This document shows, in pieces, positions 1-7,486 of a DNA stretch of 64,000 nucleotides. Both the position numbers and the translations under genes were made by a program. Position 1 is the stretch's first letter. The number at the start of each line of letters is the position of its first letter. Origin of the DNA: Solilutibacter pythonis (GTDB taxonomy: Bacteria > Pseudomonadota > Gammaproteobacteria > Xanthomonadales > Xanthomonadaceae); assembly GCF_003697345.1 (NCBI RefSeq), contig NZ_RFLY01000005.1, positions 1-64,000 on the forward strand. Reading direction: 5' to 3'. The notes below the pieces were generated by a model that saw nothing but the letters and a program-made list of their open reading frames with translations, was not told the origin of the DNA and did not search any database.

Positions 1-14
1 AGGAGGGGAAGAAG

Positions 15-932
15 ATGAAAGGAATAACGTACACGAAAGCAAGGCGTCGGGTGCGGCCGTGGATATGGGCATTGTGGCTATGCTGTCTGCCGGTGGTCGC
101 CTGGTCGCAGGTGGTGGAGTATATCCACACCGATGCGTTGGGCAGCCCGGTGGCGGTGACGAACGCATCGGGTCAAGTGATTGAACGAACCGGGTATGCC
201 CCCTACGGAGAGAAGCTGGGCAAGGCCAACGACGACCGCCCGGGGTATACGGGCCACGTGATGGACAGCGCCACCGGGCTGACGTATATGCAGCAGCGCT
301 ATTACGATCCGGGGATCGGAGTGTTCCTGAGCGTCGATCCGGTGACGGCGTACTCGAACCCGATAGGGCAGTTCCATCGCTACCGCTACGCAAATAACAA
401 TCCGTACAAGTTCACGGACCCGGATGGACGGTCTCCAGACACGTTCATCGATGCCGGCTTCATCATTTACGATGCCGGGCGATTCCTGGGCGCTGCCGCT
501 GCGTGGGGGCATGGGAAGTTAAGTGGCAATGAAGCCTTAGCCGCCGCCGGTCGGGAAGGAATGGCGGAAACAGGGCGTGACTTGGGCGTTTCGGCGGCTT
601 CGGCGGCAATACCGGGACTGGCAGCGCCAATGGCACGAGGAATAGCGTCAGAAGCACGTGTTTTGAAAGAAATGGGAGAGGTAAAGAACACAGAAAGAGT
701 GGCTACTTCTCAAGGTCGGACTATTCCTGATTTTCAGAATGCCAGGCAAGTAGGCGAAATCAAAGATACACAGCGCGTATCGAATACCGCGCAACTCAGA
801 TCACAACGGGAGCATGCTCAAGCTACAGGACGTGAGCACACGGTGGTAACTGGAACGAACACAAAAGTGAGCAACACTGTTGAGCAGCAGTCGAGAGTTA
901 TTCGTCGCGATGATCTGGGGCCACAAAGGTGA
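15..932 (+). CDS. Short secreted Rhs-core protein with nuclease-type toxin tip
   Basis: A strong Shine-Dalgarno (AGGAGGGG, bases 1-8) precedes the ATG, so this 305-residue protein looks like a complete short gene and not the tail of a giant Rhs protein. Residues 1-31 form a Sec signal peptide ending in AWS. Residues 32-140 are an Rhs-associated core, with the HTDALGSP, QQRYYDPG and DPDGR landmarks. The variable tip follows DPDGR. Near its end lie IPD (D239), GEIK (E248, K250) and SQREHAQ, a PD-(D/E)xK arrangement like the restriction-endonuclease-fold toxin families (Tox-REase-7 type). I infer a secreted nuclease effector; its target is unknown. The next gene overlaps it by four bases and is the likely immunity gene. 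Confidence 0.75.
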   Translation: MKGITYTKARRRVRPWIWALWLCCLPVVAWSQVVEYIHTDALGSPVAVTNASGQVIERTGYAPYGEKLGKANDDRPGYTGHVMDSATGLTYMQQRYYDPGIGVFLSVDPVTAYSNPIGQFHRYRYANNNPYKFTDPDGRSPDTFIDAGFIIYDAGRFLGAAAAWGHGKLSGNEALAAAGREGMAETGRDLGVSAASAAIPGLAAPMARGIASEARVLKEMGEVKNTERVATSQGRTIPDFQNARQVGEIKDTQRVSNTAQLRSQREHAQATGREHTVVTGTNTKVSNTVEQQSRVIRRDDLGPQR

Positions 933-1354
933 CGATGAAGAAACAAACCGAGATGTTGATGAATGAGCTTCTTGGCTTCGCTGAAAAGATGCTCGGCGAG
1001 CATGGGGAATTTCATCCCTTCGGCGGCTACTTGAAGCCTTCCGGTGCAGTGGTGCATGTGGGTGTGCAATCGAATCGAGAGAGTGAGACAGCGCAGCAAA
1101 AAATAGACGTGATGGTCGAGTCATTCAAACAGCTAGCCGCACAGAAAAAGGCGATCGCGTTTGGCGTTGTGGCAGATGTAAAGCTACCTCAGGCTGATGG
1201 CGGAAAAGGTGATGCGATCAAGTTTTTACTTGAACACCAAGGTGGTTATTGCGCTGAAGTATTTTTCCGCTATGAAGTCGATGATGGCGATGTAGAAATC
1301 ACGGATACGATTGCACAGCAAGGCGAGCCGCTGTTCTTTACGACCACTCATTGA
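929..1354 (+). CDS. Probable immunity protein for the Rhs nuclease tip
   Basis: This is a 141-residue acidic soluble protein with no signal peptide or membrane segment. Its GTG start overlaps the TGA of the toxin gene (GTGA), which implies translational coupling; an ATG two codons downstream is an alternative start. I do not recognise a named family. Position directly behind a polymorphic toxin tip, small size, acidity and cytoplasmic character are what is expected of an immunity protein. The function is therefore inferred from context only. A strong hairpin follows 40 bases after the stop. Confidence 0.6.
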   Translation: MTMKKQTEMLMNELLGFAEKMLGEHGEFHPFGGYLKPSGAVVHVGVQSNRESETAQQKIDVMVESFKQLAAQKKAIAFGVVADVKLPQADGGKGDAIKFLLEHQGGYCAEVFFRYEVDDGDVEITDTIAQQGEPLFFTTTH

Positions 1355-1393
1355 GAGTGGCGGTTCCAGGCTCACTTCCTGATCGCCCATGAA

Positions 1394-1418
1394 ACAAGGC
1401 CCGCGATGCGGGCCTTGT
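1394..1418. terminator. Strong hairpin between convergent genes
   Basis: An 11-bp perfect stem (ACAAGGCCCGC with GCGGGCCTTGT) encloses a 3-base GAT loop and is followed by the T-rich stretch CGTTGTT. It lies between the 3' ends of the immunity gene (plus strand) and the XRE regulator gene (minus strand), so it probably terminates transcription, perhaps in both directions. It may also mark the left edge of the mobile element. Confidence 0.7.
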
Positions 1419-1444
1419 CGTTGTTGGGGCTGTGATCGTTGCGG

Positions 1445-1834
1445 TCAGCGACCGGCCTGTGCGAGCAGCGAGTCGAGGACTTCGCTCACGATGCGTTGTC
1501 GTGCTCTGGGAAGCTGGCTGATGCGTTCGAGCTGCTGTTGCAGCTTCGACGCCGGCCCGCGCTTGCCGGCAGTGCGCTTGGCCGGTGTGCCGATCAGTTC
1601 TTCGATGGAGACATCGAGCACGCGGGCGACCGTGGGCAGCATCGCCACGGCGATGCGTGCGGTGCCGCCTTCGTAATGCGCCATCGTCTGCTGGGCGATG
1701 CCCAGGTGTTCGGCCAGGTCGGTCTGGGTGAGGCCGAGCGCCTTGCGCCGCTGGGCGATCTGGCGGCCGAGCTGCCGGTAGAAATCCGGATCCTTCATGG
1801 CGTGATCGGGCGAGTGAGCGGGTAGATCGAGCAT
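1445..1834 (-). CDS. XRE-family helix-turn-helix repressor of the mobile element
   Basis: This 129-residue protein has a Cro/C1-type HTH at about residues 23-80, with LGRQIAQRRKALGLTQTDLA and then GIAQQTMAHYEGG as the recognition region. An AKRTAGKRGP linker and a C-terminal helix follow. An internal Met at residue 13 (MKDPDFY) is a plausible alternative start. It is divergent from the ATPase and recombinase genes, and two GGGT/ACCC inverted repeats occupy the intergenic space. I infer that it represses the element's own operon and itself. Confidence 0.8.
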   Translation of the reverse strand: MLDLPAHSPDHAMKDPDFYRQLGRQIAQRRKALGLTQTDLAEHLGIAQQTMAHYEGGTARIAVAMLPTVARVLDVSIEELIGTPAKRTAGKRGPASKLQQQLERISQLPRARQRIVSEVLDSLLAQAGR

Positions 1835-1865
1835 AAGGTCGGCTCCGGATGGCGACGGTTGACTA

Positions 1866-1907
1866 TACCCATATTATGGGTAATATGTGTGCGGGTTATT
1901 TTTACCC
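1866..1907. promoter_or_regulatory. Two inverted-repeat operator candidates
   Basis: TACCCATATTATGGGTA (1866-1882) is a perfect 8-bp inverted repeat with a one-base centre. GGGTTATTTTTACCC (1893-1907) is a second site with GGGT/ACCC arms in the opposite order. They lie between the divergent XRE gene and the ATPase gene, directly upstream of the ATPase ribosome binding site. XRE repressors commonly bind such repeats, so these are likely operators. Binding is inferred, not shown. Confidence 0.55.
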
Positions 1908-1944
1908 AAAACCCCTTGACAGGTTTTTGCCCGGAGGCCCGCTC

Positions 1945-3802
1945 ATGCCGCAAGCCCTTGATCCTTCGTCGGCGGCCCTGTCGGCGCCGTTGTCGGGTGC
2001 CCCCCCCTGCCAACCCTTCAGTTGAGATTGCCGGCGAGGACGACATCCGGCTCGCGCGAGGCCCGCGCAGTTACCGGGTGCGGGGCCTGGCTCGCAACCT
2101 GTCGGCCGAGGTGTTGAAGGTGACGCTGCGGCTGAGTGCCGGCGAACACCTGCACCTGGATACGCTGGACCTGTACCAGGCGCGGCAGCGGGCGGCGTTC
2201 GTGAAGGCCACTGCGCTGGAGCTGGGCGTGGCCGAGTCGGTGATCGCCGGCGACCTGGCGGCGCTGGTGATCGCGCTGGAGCCGCTGCAGGAAGCTGCGA
2301 TCCGGGGCGCGTTGCAACCGGAGGCCTCCGGCGCGGAGCAGGTGCTCACACCGGCAGAGGAAGCCGCAGGCTTGGCGCTGCTGCGCGACCCGGCGCTGGT
2401 CGAGCGGGTCGTGGCCGACGTCGAGGCGATCGGTGTGGTGGGCGAAGGCACCAACGCGCTGGTGGGCTATCTGGCGATGGTGTCGCGGTTGCTGGACAAG
2501 CCGCTGGCGATCCTGATCCAGAGCACCAGCGCGGCCGGCAAATCGACCCTGATGGACGCGCTGCTGTCGCTGATGCCGGAAAACCAGCGCGTGCACTACA
2601 GCGCGATGACCGGCCAGAGCCTGTTCTATCTGGGCGAAGGCGACCTCAAGCACAAGATCCTCGCCATCGCCGAGGAAGAGGGTGTGCGGCAGGCGGCCTA
2701 TGCGTTGAAGCTGTTGCAGAGCCAGGGCGAGCTGTCGATCGCGAGCACGGGGAAGGACCCCGCGACCGGGAAACTGGTCACCGCCGAGTACCGCGTGGAA
2801 GGCCCGGTGATGTTGTGCCTGACCACGACCGCGATCGACATCGACGAGGAGCTACTGAACCGGTGCCTGGTGCTGACGATCAATGAAACGGCCGAGCAGA
2901 CCGCTGCGATCCAGCAGCGCCAGCGGCAGGCACGCACGCTTGCCGGGTTGCAGACGAAGGTGCGCAGCGAACACATCCTGCAGGCGCATCGTGCCGCGCA
3001 AACCTTGCTCCGCCCGCTGGCCGTGGTGAACCCGTTCGCCGAGTCGCTGACGTTCGCGAGTGATCGCGTGCGCCTGCGCCGCGATCACGTGAAGTACCTG
3101 GCGCTGATCGACGCGATCGCGCTACTGCATCAGCACCAGCGGCCCGTGCGCACGGTGGAGGTCGATGGTGCCGCGGTCGAGTACATCGAAGTCACGCAGG
3201 CCGATATCGCGCTGGCGAACCGGCTGGCGCACGCCGTGCTCGGCCGCAGCCTCGATGAACTGCCGCCACAGACGCGGCGCGTGTTGGCGGCGCTGGATGC
3301 GTGGGTCACGGAGCAGGCCGGTGCCCAAGGCATCGACTGGTCGGCCGTGACGTTCACGCGTCGGGCTGTGCGCGGCTACCTGGGGCTGAGCGACACGCAG
3401 TTGCGGGTGCACCTGGACCGGCTGGTGCAGCTCGACTACGTGGCGCTGCATGGCGGCAAGCCGGGGCAGCGCTTCGCCTACCGGCTGCTGTTCGACGGCG
3501 ATACCGGGCAGGATGCGCCGCAGTTGATCGGGCTGGGTGTGGCGGAGACTGAGGCCGCCATACCCGCAACCTCGCGGGGTGAAAAGCCAACCTCACGGGG
3601 CAAAACGGCAACCTCGCGGGGTCAGAGCCCTAACCTCGCGGGGGGATCGCGGGCCGGTCGCGGTGGGGTTGCGGGGGGATCACGGGGCACCGAATCCGCC
3701 AAAAGCCCCGAGAAAATAGCGCTCGACCGCGTTCCAACGCCGCTTGCTGGCCAAAAACCACGTCGCGGGAAGCTCAACGGCCATGCGCACGGGGAACGCT
3801 GA
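1945..3802 (+). CDS. Primase-like P-loop ATPase of the mobile element, frameshifted near its start
   Basis: A Walker A motif (STSAAGKST) is followed by a helicase-like ATPase region with KHKILAIAEEEG and CLTTTAIDIDEELLNRC. The rest resembles the C-terminal ATPase part of CHC2-zinc-finger primase proteins that travel with tyrosine recombinases. The CHC2 and Toprim parts are absent. The best start is ATG 1945, seven bases behind GGAGG (1933-1937), but that frame hits a stop at 2023. Removing one base from the C8 run at 2000-2007 joins it to the long open frame. The open frame itself extends back to 1859, where its translation looks non-coding. The C-terminus carries SRG repeats. The stop overlaps the recombinase start (TGATG). 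Confidence 0.6.
3567..3643 (+). repeat. Four direct repeats of AACCTCGCGGGG inside the ATPase gene
   Basis: Copies begin at 3567, 3588, 3609 and 3631. The first spacings are 21 bases, so the repeat reads TSRG each time. The last spacing is 22, so the same DNA is read in another frame (NLAGG). Further CGGGGGGATC-type sequences follow to about 3686. DNA conservation across a frame change suggests an iteron-like protein-binding array and not only a peptide repeat. Confidence 0.6.
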
Positions 3803-4797
3803 TGGCCGGCAAGCGCACCGAGCAGCTGCGCCTGTTGCTGGCGCCGAGTCCGCCCGAGAGCCTGTCGGCGTGGATCCGCCGCTACCTGGCCCACCTGGAA
3901 ACCCTGCACCGCAGCGTGGCCGACCAGAGAACGCGCAGGAGCCGCTTGGCGCACTTCCACGCTTGGTGCGTTGATCGCGGCATCGCCCGGCCGCAGGACG
4001 TGACCCACGCGCACCTGGCGCGGTTCCAGCGGCATCTGTTCCTGTACCGCAAAGCGAACGGGCAGCCGATCGCGGTGAACGGCCAGCGGATCGCGCTGTT
4101 CACCATCGAAATGTTCTTCCGTTGGCTGGTGCGGCAGCGTGTATTGACATCGAACCCTGCCGCCGACCTCGAACTGCCGAAGCGCACGGACGATCTGCGT
4201 GAGCCGCTGACGCTGGAGGAAATGGAAGCCGTGCTGGCGCTGCCGGACATCGAGCAACCCGAAGGCCTGCGGGATCGCGCCTGTCTGGAGTTGTTCTACG
4301 CCACCGGCATCCGCCGCATGGAGCTGGCCAACCTGCTGCAGTCCGACCTCGACCGAACCCGCGGCACGCTGCATGTACGGCTGGGCAAGGGGAAGAAGGA
4401 CCGGTTCGTGCCGGTGGGCGAACGAGCCTTGGCATGGGTGACGAAGTACGAACACGAGTCGCGGCCGCGGTTGTTGAGTGATCCCAACGAGCGACACCTG
4501 TTCGTGAACCAGTATGGACAACCCCTCTCTCCTGATGGGTTGAGCTGGCGCGTGCGCGATTACTTCAAGCAAGCCGGCATCGAGAAGCGGGGCGCGTGCC
4601 ACCTGTTCCGGCACACAATGGCGACCGCGATGCTCGACAACGGCGCCGACATCCGCCACGTGCAGGAGATCCTCGGCCACGGCCAGATCACGAGTACGCA
4701 GCGTTACACGCACGTGTCGATCGCCCGGCTGCACGCGGTGCATGCGGCGACGCACCCGGCGGCGAAGCTGTTGCGCGATCCTGATGGCGCGGCTTAA
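3802..4797 (+). CDS. Tyrosine recombinase (XerC/XerD-like integrase)
   Basis: This 331-residue protein has an N-terminal SAM-like core-binding domain (about residues 15-120) and a C-terminal catalytic domain. The catalytic set is visible: Arg in ATGIRRMELANLL, the His/Arg pair in HLFRHTMAT, His in ILGHGQ, and the nucleophile Tyr302 in TQRYTHVS. The length is close to XerC/D plus a small tail. It overlaps the ATPase gene by one base and so forms a two-gene operon. Its stop codon lies within a 42-bp sequence repeated 517 bp downstream. It probably moves the element; its attachment sites are not proven. Confidence 0.9.
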   Translation: MAGKRTEQLRLLLAPSPPESLSAWIRRYLAHLETLHRSVADQRTRRSRLAHFHAWCVDRGIARPQDVTHAHLARFQRHLFLYRKANGQPIAVNGQRIALFTIEMFFRWLVRQRVLTSNPAADLELPKRTDDLREPLTLEEMEAVLALPDIEQPEGLRDRACLELFYATGIRRMELANLLQSDLDRTRGTLHVRLGKGKKDRFVPVGERALAWVTKYEHESRPRLLSDPNERHLFVNQYGQPLSPDGLSWRVRDYFKQAGIEKRGACHLFRHTMATAMLDNGADIRHVQEILGHGQITSTQRYTHVSIARLHAVHAATHPAAKLLRDPDGAA

Positions 4798-4831
4798 CCG
4801 CTGCGCGGTTCAAGCCGACGCCGCTTCGCTG
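4790..4831 (+). repeat. 42-bp direct repeat, left copy, overlapping the recombinase 3' end
   Basis: The copy at 5307-5348 differs at two positions. Its core is an imperfect palindrome, GGCTTAACCG and CGGTTCAAGCC around a CTGCG loop, with one bulged C. The TAA of the recombinase gene is inside it. This could be a recombination site or a folded single-strand signal. Confidence 0.65.
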
Positions 4832-5761
4832 CGCCTGGCATCTTGGCGATCGGAGACGAACAGCAAAGCGCCGCGTCACCCAACCGCGCTGCGATCGGCC
4901 AGGAAGAACGAGTGGGTCAGCGCCCTGCTGCGCAGCGCGCTGGCGTCATCTGTCCGGGGGTAAGTCGGCCTGCGGCCGCCTTAACATAACGCTGCGTTAC
5001 GCAAACCGCCGGTCTGTCACGGCGCTTGCGATGCTGCAATGGGCCAAAGGCATGTTCGCAGGCAAGTGCCGCGCCAGCCCGGCGCTTCGCGTAACAAGCG
5101 TTCATGTCTTGCGCCCCCGGAAAAGCAGGATCAAGCAACGGCGTGCGTGGCCGCGTGTGCTGCGCACACCCGCCCACGTCGTGCGGGTGCGCGCCGCTGC
5201 GCGTCGCGCCGGCTTCGTGAAGCATCACGCGTTGCGCGTGGACCAGCTTGCACCGCTTCGGTCGATCTGCCGCCACGCGCTTGCGTCTGAGCGTGCGTCG
5301 CCGGCTCGGCTTAACCGCTGCGCGGTTCAAGCCGAAGCCGCTTCGTTGTCGTCGCTGTTGCAGCACAAAGCGGGTCAGCAGGGAGGATGTGTCGTCGCGT
5401 CCCGAATGCCGCCGCCCTGGGAACGCGTACCGACGCCGGCCAGGGCGCGAGAAAGAGCGTCACCGTCGGGGCTTCGCCCCGACACCCCGTCGTCGCTCCG
5501 ATCACTTCCCCTGCTGACCCGAGGATCTCCGGAGCCGATCCACGATCCCGGCTGAAGCCGAACCAGGTAATCGGGACGCCGCGTCCTGCTCGCCGATCCG
5601 AAGGGGTGCCCTTGACGTACCCGCGCTGCGGCCCGAAAGTCGCTTCAAGGGCTTCGGCGAAAACGGCAGGAGGTGCATCAAGGGCAGTTGGCGACGGCGG
5701 AGCGCAGCGCGTCGGGGGTTGATCGCAGCAACAGGCGGAACCCGCGTCGGGTCAGAGTGTT
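4832..5761. other. GC-rich hairpin-rich stretch without convincing genes
   Basis: Open frames exist on both strands, but their translations are Arg/Ala/Pro-rich and show no recognisable domain. The stretch has several short perfect inverted repeats: TAACG/CGTTA around CTG (4987-4999), GTGTGC/GCACAC around TGC (5155-5169), and CACGCG/CGCGTG around TTG (5226-5240). It also contains the second 42-bp repeat. The right part (5390-5750) ends abruptly at the QRYYDP codons of a displaced Rhs core. It is probably the non-coding right arm of the mobile element, or a scar of several insertions. Confidence 0.5.
5307..5348 (+). repeat. 42-bp direct repeat, right copy
   Basis: This is the second copy of the sequence that ends the recombinase gene, 517 bp downstream and differing at two positions. 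The palindromic core (5308-5333) is fully conserved and the flank is less so, which suggests that the hairpin is the selected part. Confidence 0.65.
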
Positions 5762-5779
5762 CAGCGCTATTACGATCCG

Positions 5780-6454
5780 ATGCTCGGATGCTTCCTCAGT
5801 GTTGATCCGGTATCCGCTGACACCAGCACGGCTTGGAATTTCAACCGCTATAACTATGCGGCGAACAATCCCTATAAATTTATTGATCCGGATGGGCGTG
5901 CTATACAGGCATTGTGGGGTGTGCCGATAGGTGTTGGTGTGAATTTGAGTGTTCAGTTATTGGCAGGGAAAGGCTCATTCAGCAACAGGTGGTCCAATGT
6001 TAGCTGGGGGCAAGTTGGAGTTGCGGCTGTTGCAGGTGGCCTTAGTGGTGGTGTCAGTGCCATTGCAAATACAGCTGTTACGACAACTGGTACAGTTGCT
6101 GCCAACGTGATTGGAAATGCAGGTGTTGGTGCTTTAGCGACTCAGGCAAGTGCTCAAGTTGAGGGGCGAACTGCATCTGTTGAAGAGGTTGCCCAAGGGG
6201 CAGTTCTAAGTGGTGCTGCATCAGGAGCAGGTGCTGCAATTGAGGCAATACCCGGAGCAGTTGCCCGGAGTGCAAGTGCAGGGATGTCTCAGACTGAAAG
6301 AACAGCGACAGCAAATTTATTGAACGGGATCAGGGAGGTAACCCCTAACTTTTCTCATGCGAATCCCAGTCAAACGGCAGCAAATGCTATTGGCTCAGCT
6401 GTGAGTACTAGTCCTGATTTGAGACCTTTGATTGAAAGGGAGAAAGATAAATGA
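5780..6454 (+). CDS. Orphan Rhs core fragment with its variable C-terminal tip
   Basis: Rhs-core similarity starts in frame at 5762 (QRYYDP), before the first ATG at 5780, and nothing Rhs-like precedes it. It is therefore a displaced 3' end of an rhs gene. DPDGR marks the end of the core. The tip of about 175 residues is rich in Gly, Ala, Val and Ser, with a hydrophobic stretch (GVNLSVQLLAG, VGVAAVAGGLSGGVSAIA) and a hydrophilic end; I do not recognise its toxin class. Base composition is clearly AT-richer than the core genome, as is usual for exchanged tips. No ribosome binding site is evident at 5780, so it may be silent and serve as a cassette for recombination with a full rhs gene. Confidence 0.6.
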   Translation: MLGCFLSVDPVSADTSTAWNFNRYNYAANNPYKFIDPDGRAIQALWGVPIGVGVNLSVQLLAGKGSFSNRWSNVSWGQVGVAAVAGGLSGGVSAIANTAVTTTGTVAANVIGNAGVGALATQASAQVEGRTASVEEVAQGAVLSGAASGAGAAIEAIPGAVARSASAGMSQTERTATANLLNGIREVTPNFSHANPSQTAANAIGSAVSTSPDLRPLIEREKDK

Positions 6455-6657
6455 ACTCTTCTTGCAAGATTTTTCTGAAATCAATGGGGGGCTATTACTT
6501 AAAGTCGATTGCCTTTGCTCTTGTAAGCTATTTGTTTTTATTTGTTGTCTATGGTGGCGTGAGGATATCGCTTCTTGCGTGGTTGGTCGTGGTGATTTTT
6601 GCATTCACTATTGCCTATATTCCAACCATCATTAGATTTTACAGGGGTATCAAGTGA
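6451..6657 (+). CDS. Small membrane protein, probable immunity protein for the orphan Rhs tip
   Basis: This 68-residue protein has two hydrophobic segments, about residues 18-37 (SIAFALVSYLFLFVVYGGV) and 40-60. It ends in a short basic tail (RFYRGIK). The ATG overlaps the TGA of the Rhs tip (ATGA), the usual toxin-immunity coupling. Membrane immunity proteins often accompany pore-forming or membrane-acting tips, so the partner may act on the inner membrane. No family is recognised; the assignment rests on position and topology. Confidence 0.55.
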   Translation: MNSSCKIFLKSMGGYYLKSIAFALVSYLFLFVVYGGVRISLLAWLVVVIFAFTIAYIPTIIRFYRGIK

Positions 6658-6716
6658 GTATTTTGGTCTGACAAAGTGCTAGCTTAAAAGTTTGATCTTG
6701 AAGTTGGAGGGGGTTA

Positions 6717-6998
6717 ATGGATTGCATTCAGGGCAGGCTGGGTGCAATGAGTGGAGAGATCGGCTTTCATGGTAAGGATTATTTGGGGTTGGCTAGGCTG
6801 GAGAGCATGAGTCCTGTTGGGCTGTTGTGTATATCGGAAGAGGCAAAGGACTCTGTTGTATTTCATGTTGATGATCCCAAAGGAATTATTCTTGTTGATT
6901 GTTATCCGGCTCAGTTGAGTGATCCATTAAGCGTTGTAGTACAAGGAGATAGTCTTATCCATAAGCTAATCTCATGCTTTGGGAGCATGAGTAAGTAG
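6717..6998 (+). CDS. Hypothetical protein behind the orphan Rhs module
   Basis: A 93-residue open frame starts five bases after GGAGGGGG; a second ATG lies at 6747. It is soluble and of mixed composition (FHVDDPKGIILVDCYP), with no recognised domain. AT-rich composition matches the neighbouring Rhs tip, so it probably belongs to the same acquired block, perhaps as another immunity or orphan gene. It could also be a truncated remnant. Confidence 0.4.
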   Translation: MDCIQGRLGAMSGEIGFHGKDYLGLARLESMSPVGLLCISEEAKDSVVFHVDDPKGIILVDCYPAQLSDPLSVVVQGDSLIHKLISCFGSMSK

Positions 6999-7263
6999 GT
7001 GCATGAGGTGTTGGCGGTGTTTATTTCTGCTGGCGTTGCCGCATTGCTCTTATGGGGCGTGGCGCTGCCAAGTTTGCTTTAATTTTTATGGTGGCGTTAT
7101 TTTCTGGCCTTTGCTTGGGGGGTAAAGGTAGGAATGGAGCGGGTTCTGTAATTATTTATTCGGGATATGGATAATTTTCATGGGTGAATTGGTGCTGGTT
7201 TATTATATTGGCGCTCTGGAGTGGCTGGGTCGTAATGGCATATATTTGCGAGTACGCTCATAA
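6999..7263 (+). pseudogene. Decayed small membrane-protein coding sequence
   Basis: A GTG directly after the preceding stop opens a 27-residue hydrophobic peptide (VAALLLWGVALPSLL) that ends at 7082. Further hydrophobic fragments follow in other frames, such as GIWIIFMGELVLVYYIGALE ending at 7263. Together they look like one small membrane protein broken by frameshifts and stops. This is a reading of composition and hydrophobicity only. From 7264 to 7486 I see nothing coding. Confidence 0.3.
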
Positions 7264-7486
7264 TCAATGACGTGCGGGGTGACTCCAGGTATGGACATCA
7301 CTGCTTGGTGTTAAGGGGCATGCCATCTGAATTTATGGGGCTGGTCGGTGATGGGTGAATGCCAAGAACAGCATCAACACCAGCTTCGTAAAGCTGACCC
7401 ATGACGCGCAAGCAAGACAGGCTGGCAAATTAAAAATGACCAGGGCCATGAACTACTGCCTTGGCAGAAGCCGTTACAATTCACGG

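Noticed and set aside
4790-5348. Integron with attC sites
   Set aside because: The recombinase lacks the added integron-integrase patch as far as I can see, and the repeats lack a proper GTTRRRY core, although GCTTAAC resembles the other half-site.
5031-5555. Overlapping open frames of 60 to 174 codons in the right arm of the element
   Set aside because: All translations are Arg/Pro/Ala-rich with no domain, weak starts and no ribosome binding sites, as expected of GC-rich non-coding DNA.
6432-6635. 67-codon frame overlapping the small membrane immunity gene
   Set aside because: The frame at 6451 has the ATGA overlap with the toxin stop and clear membrane helices; this one does not.
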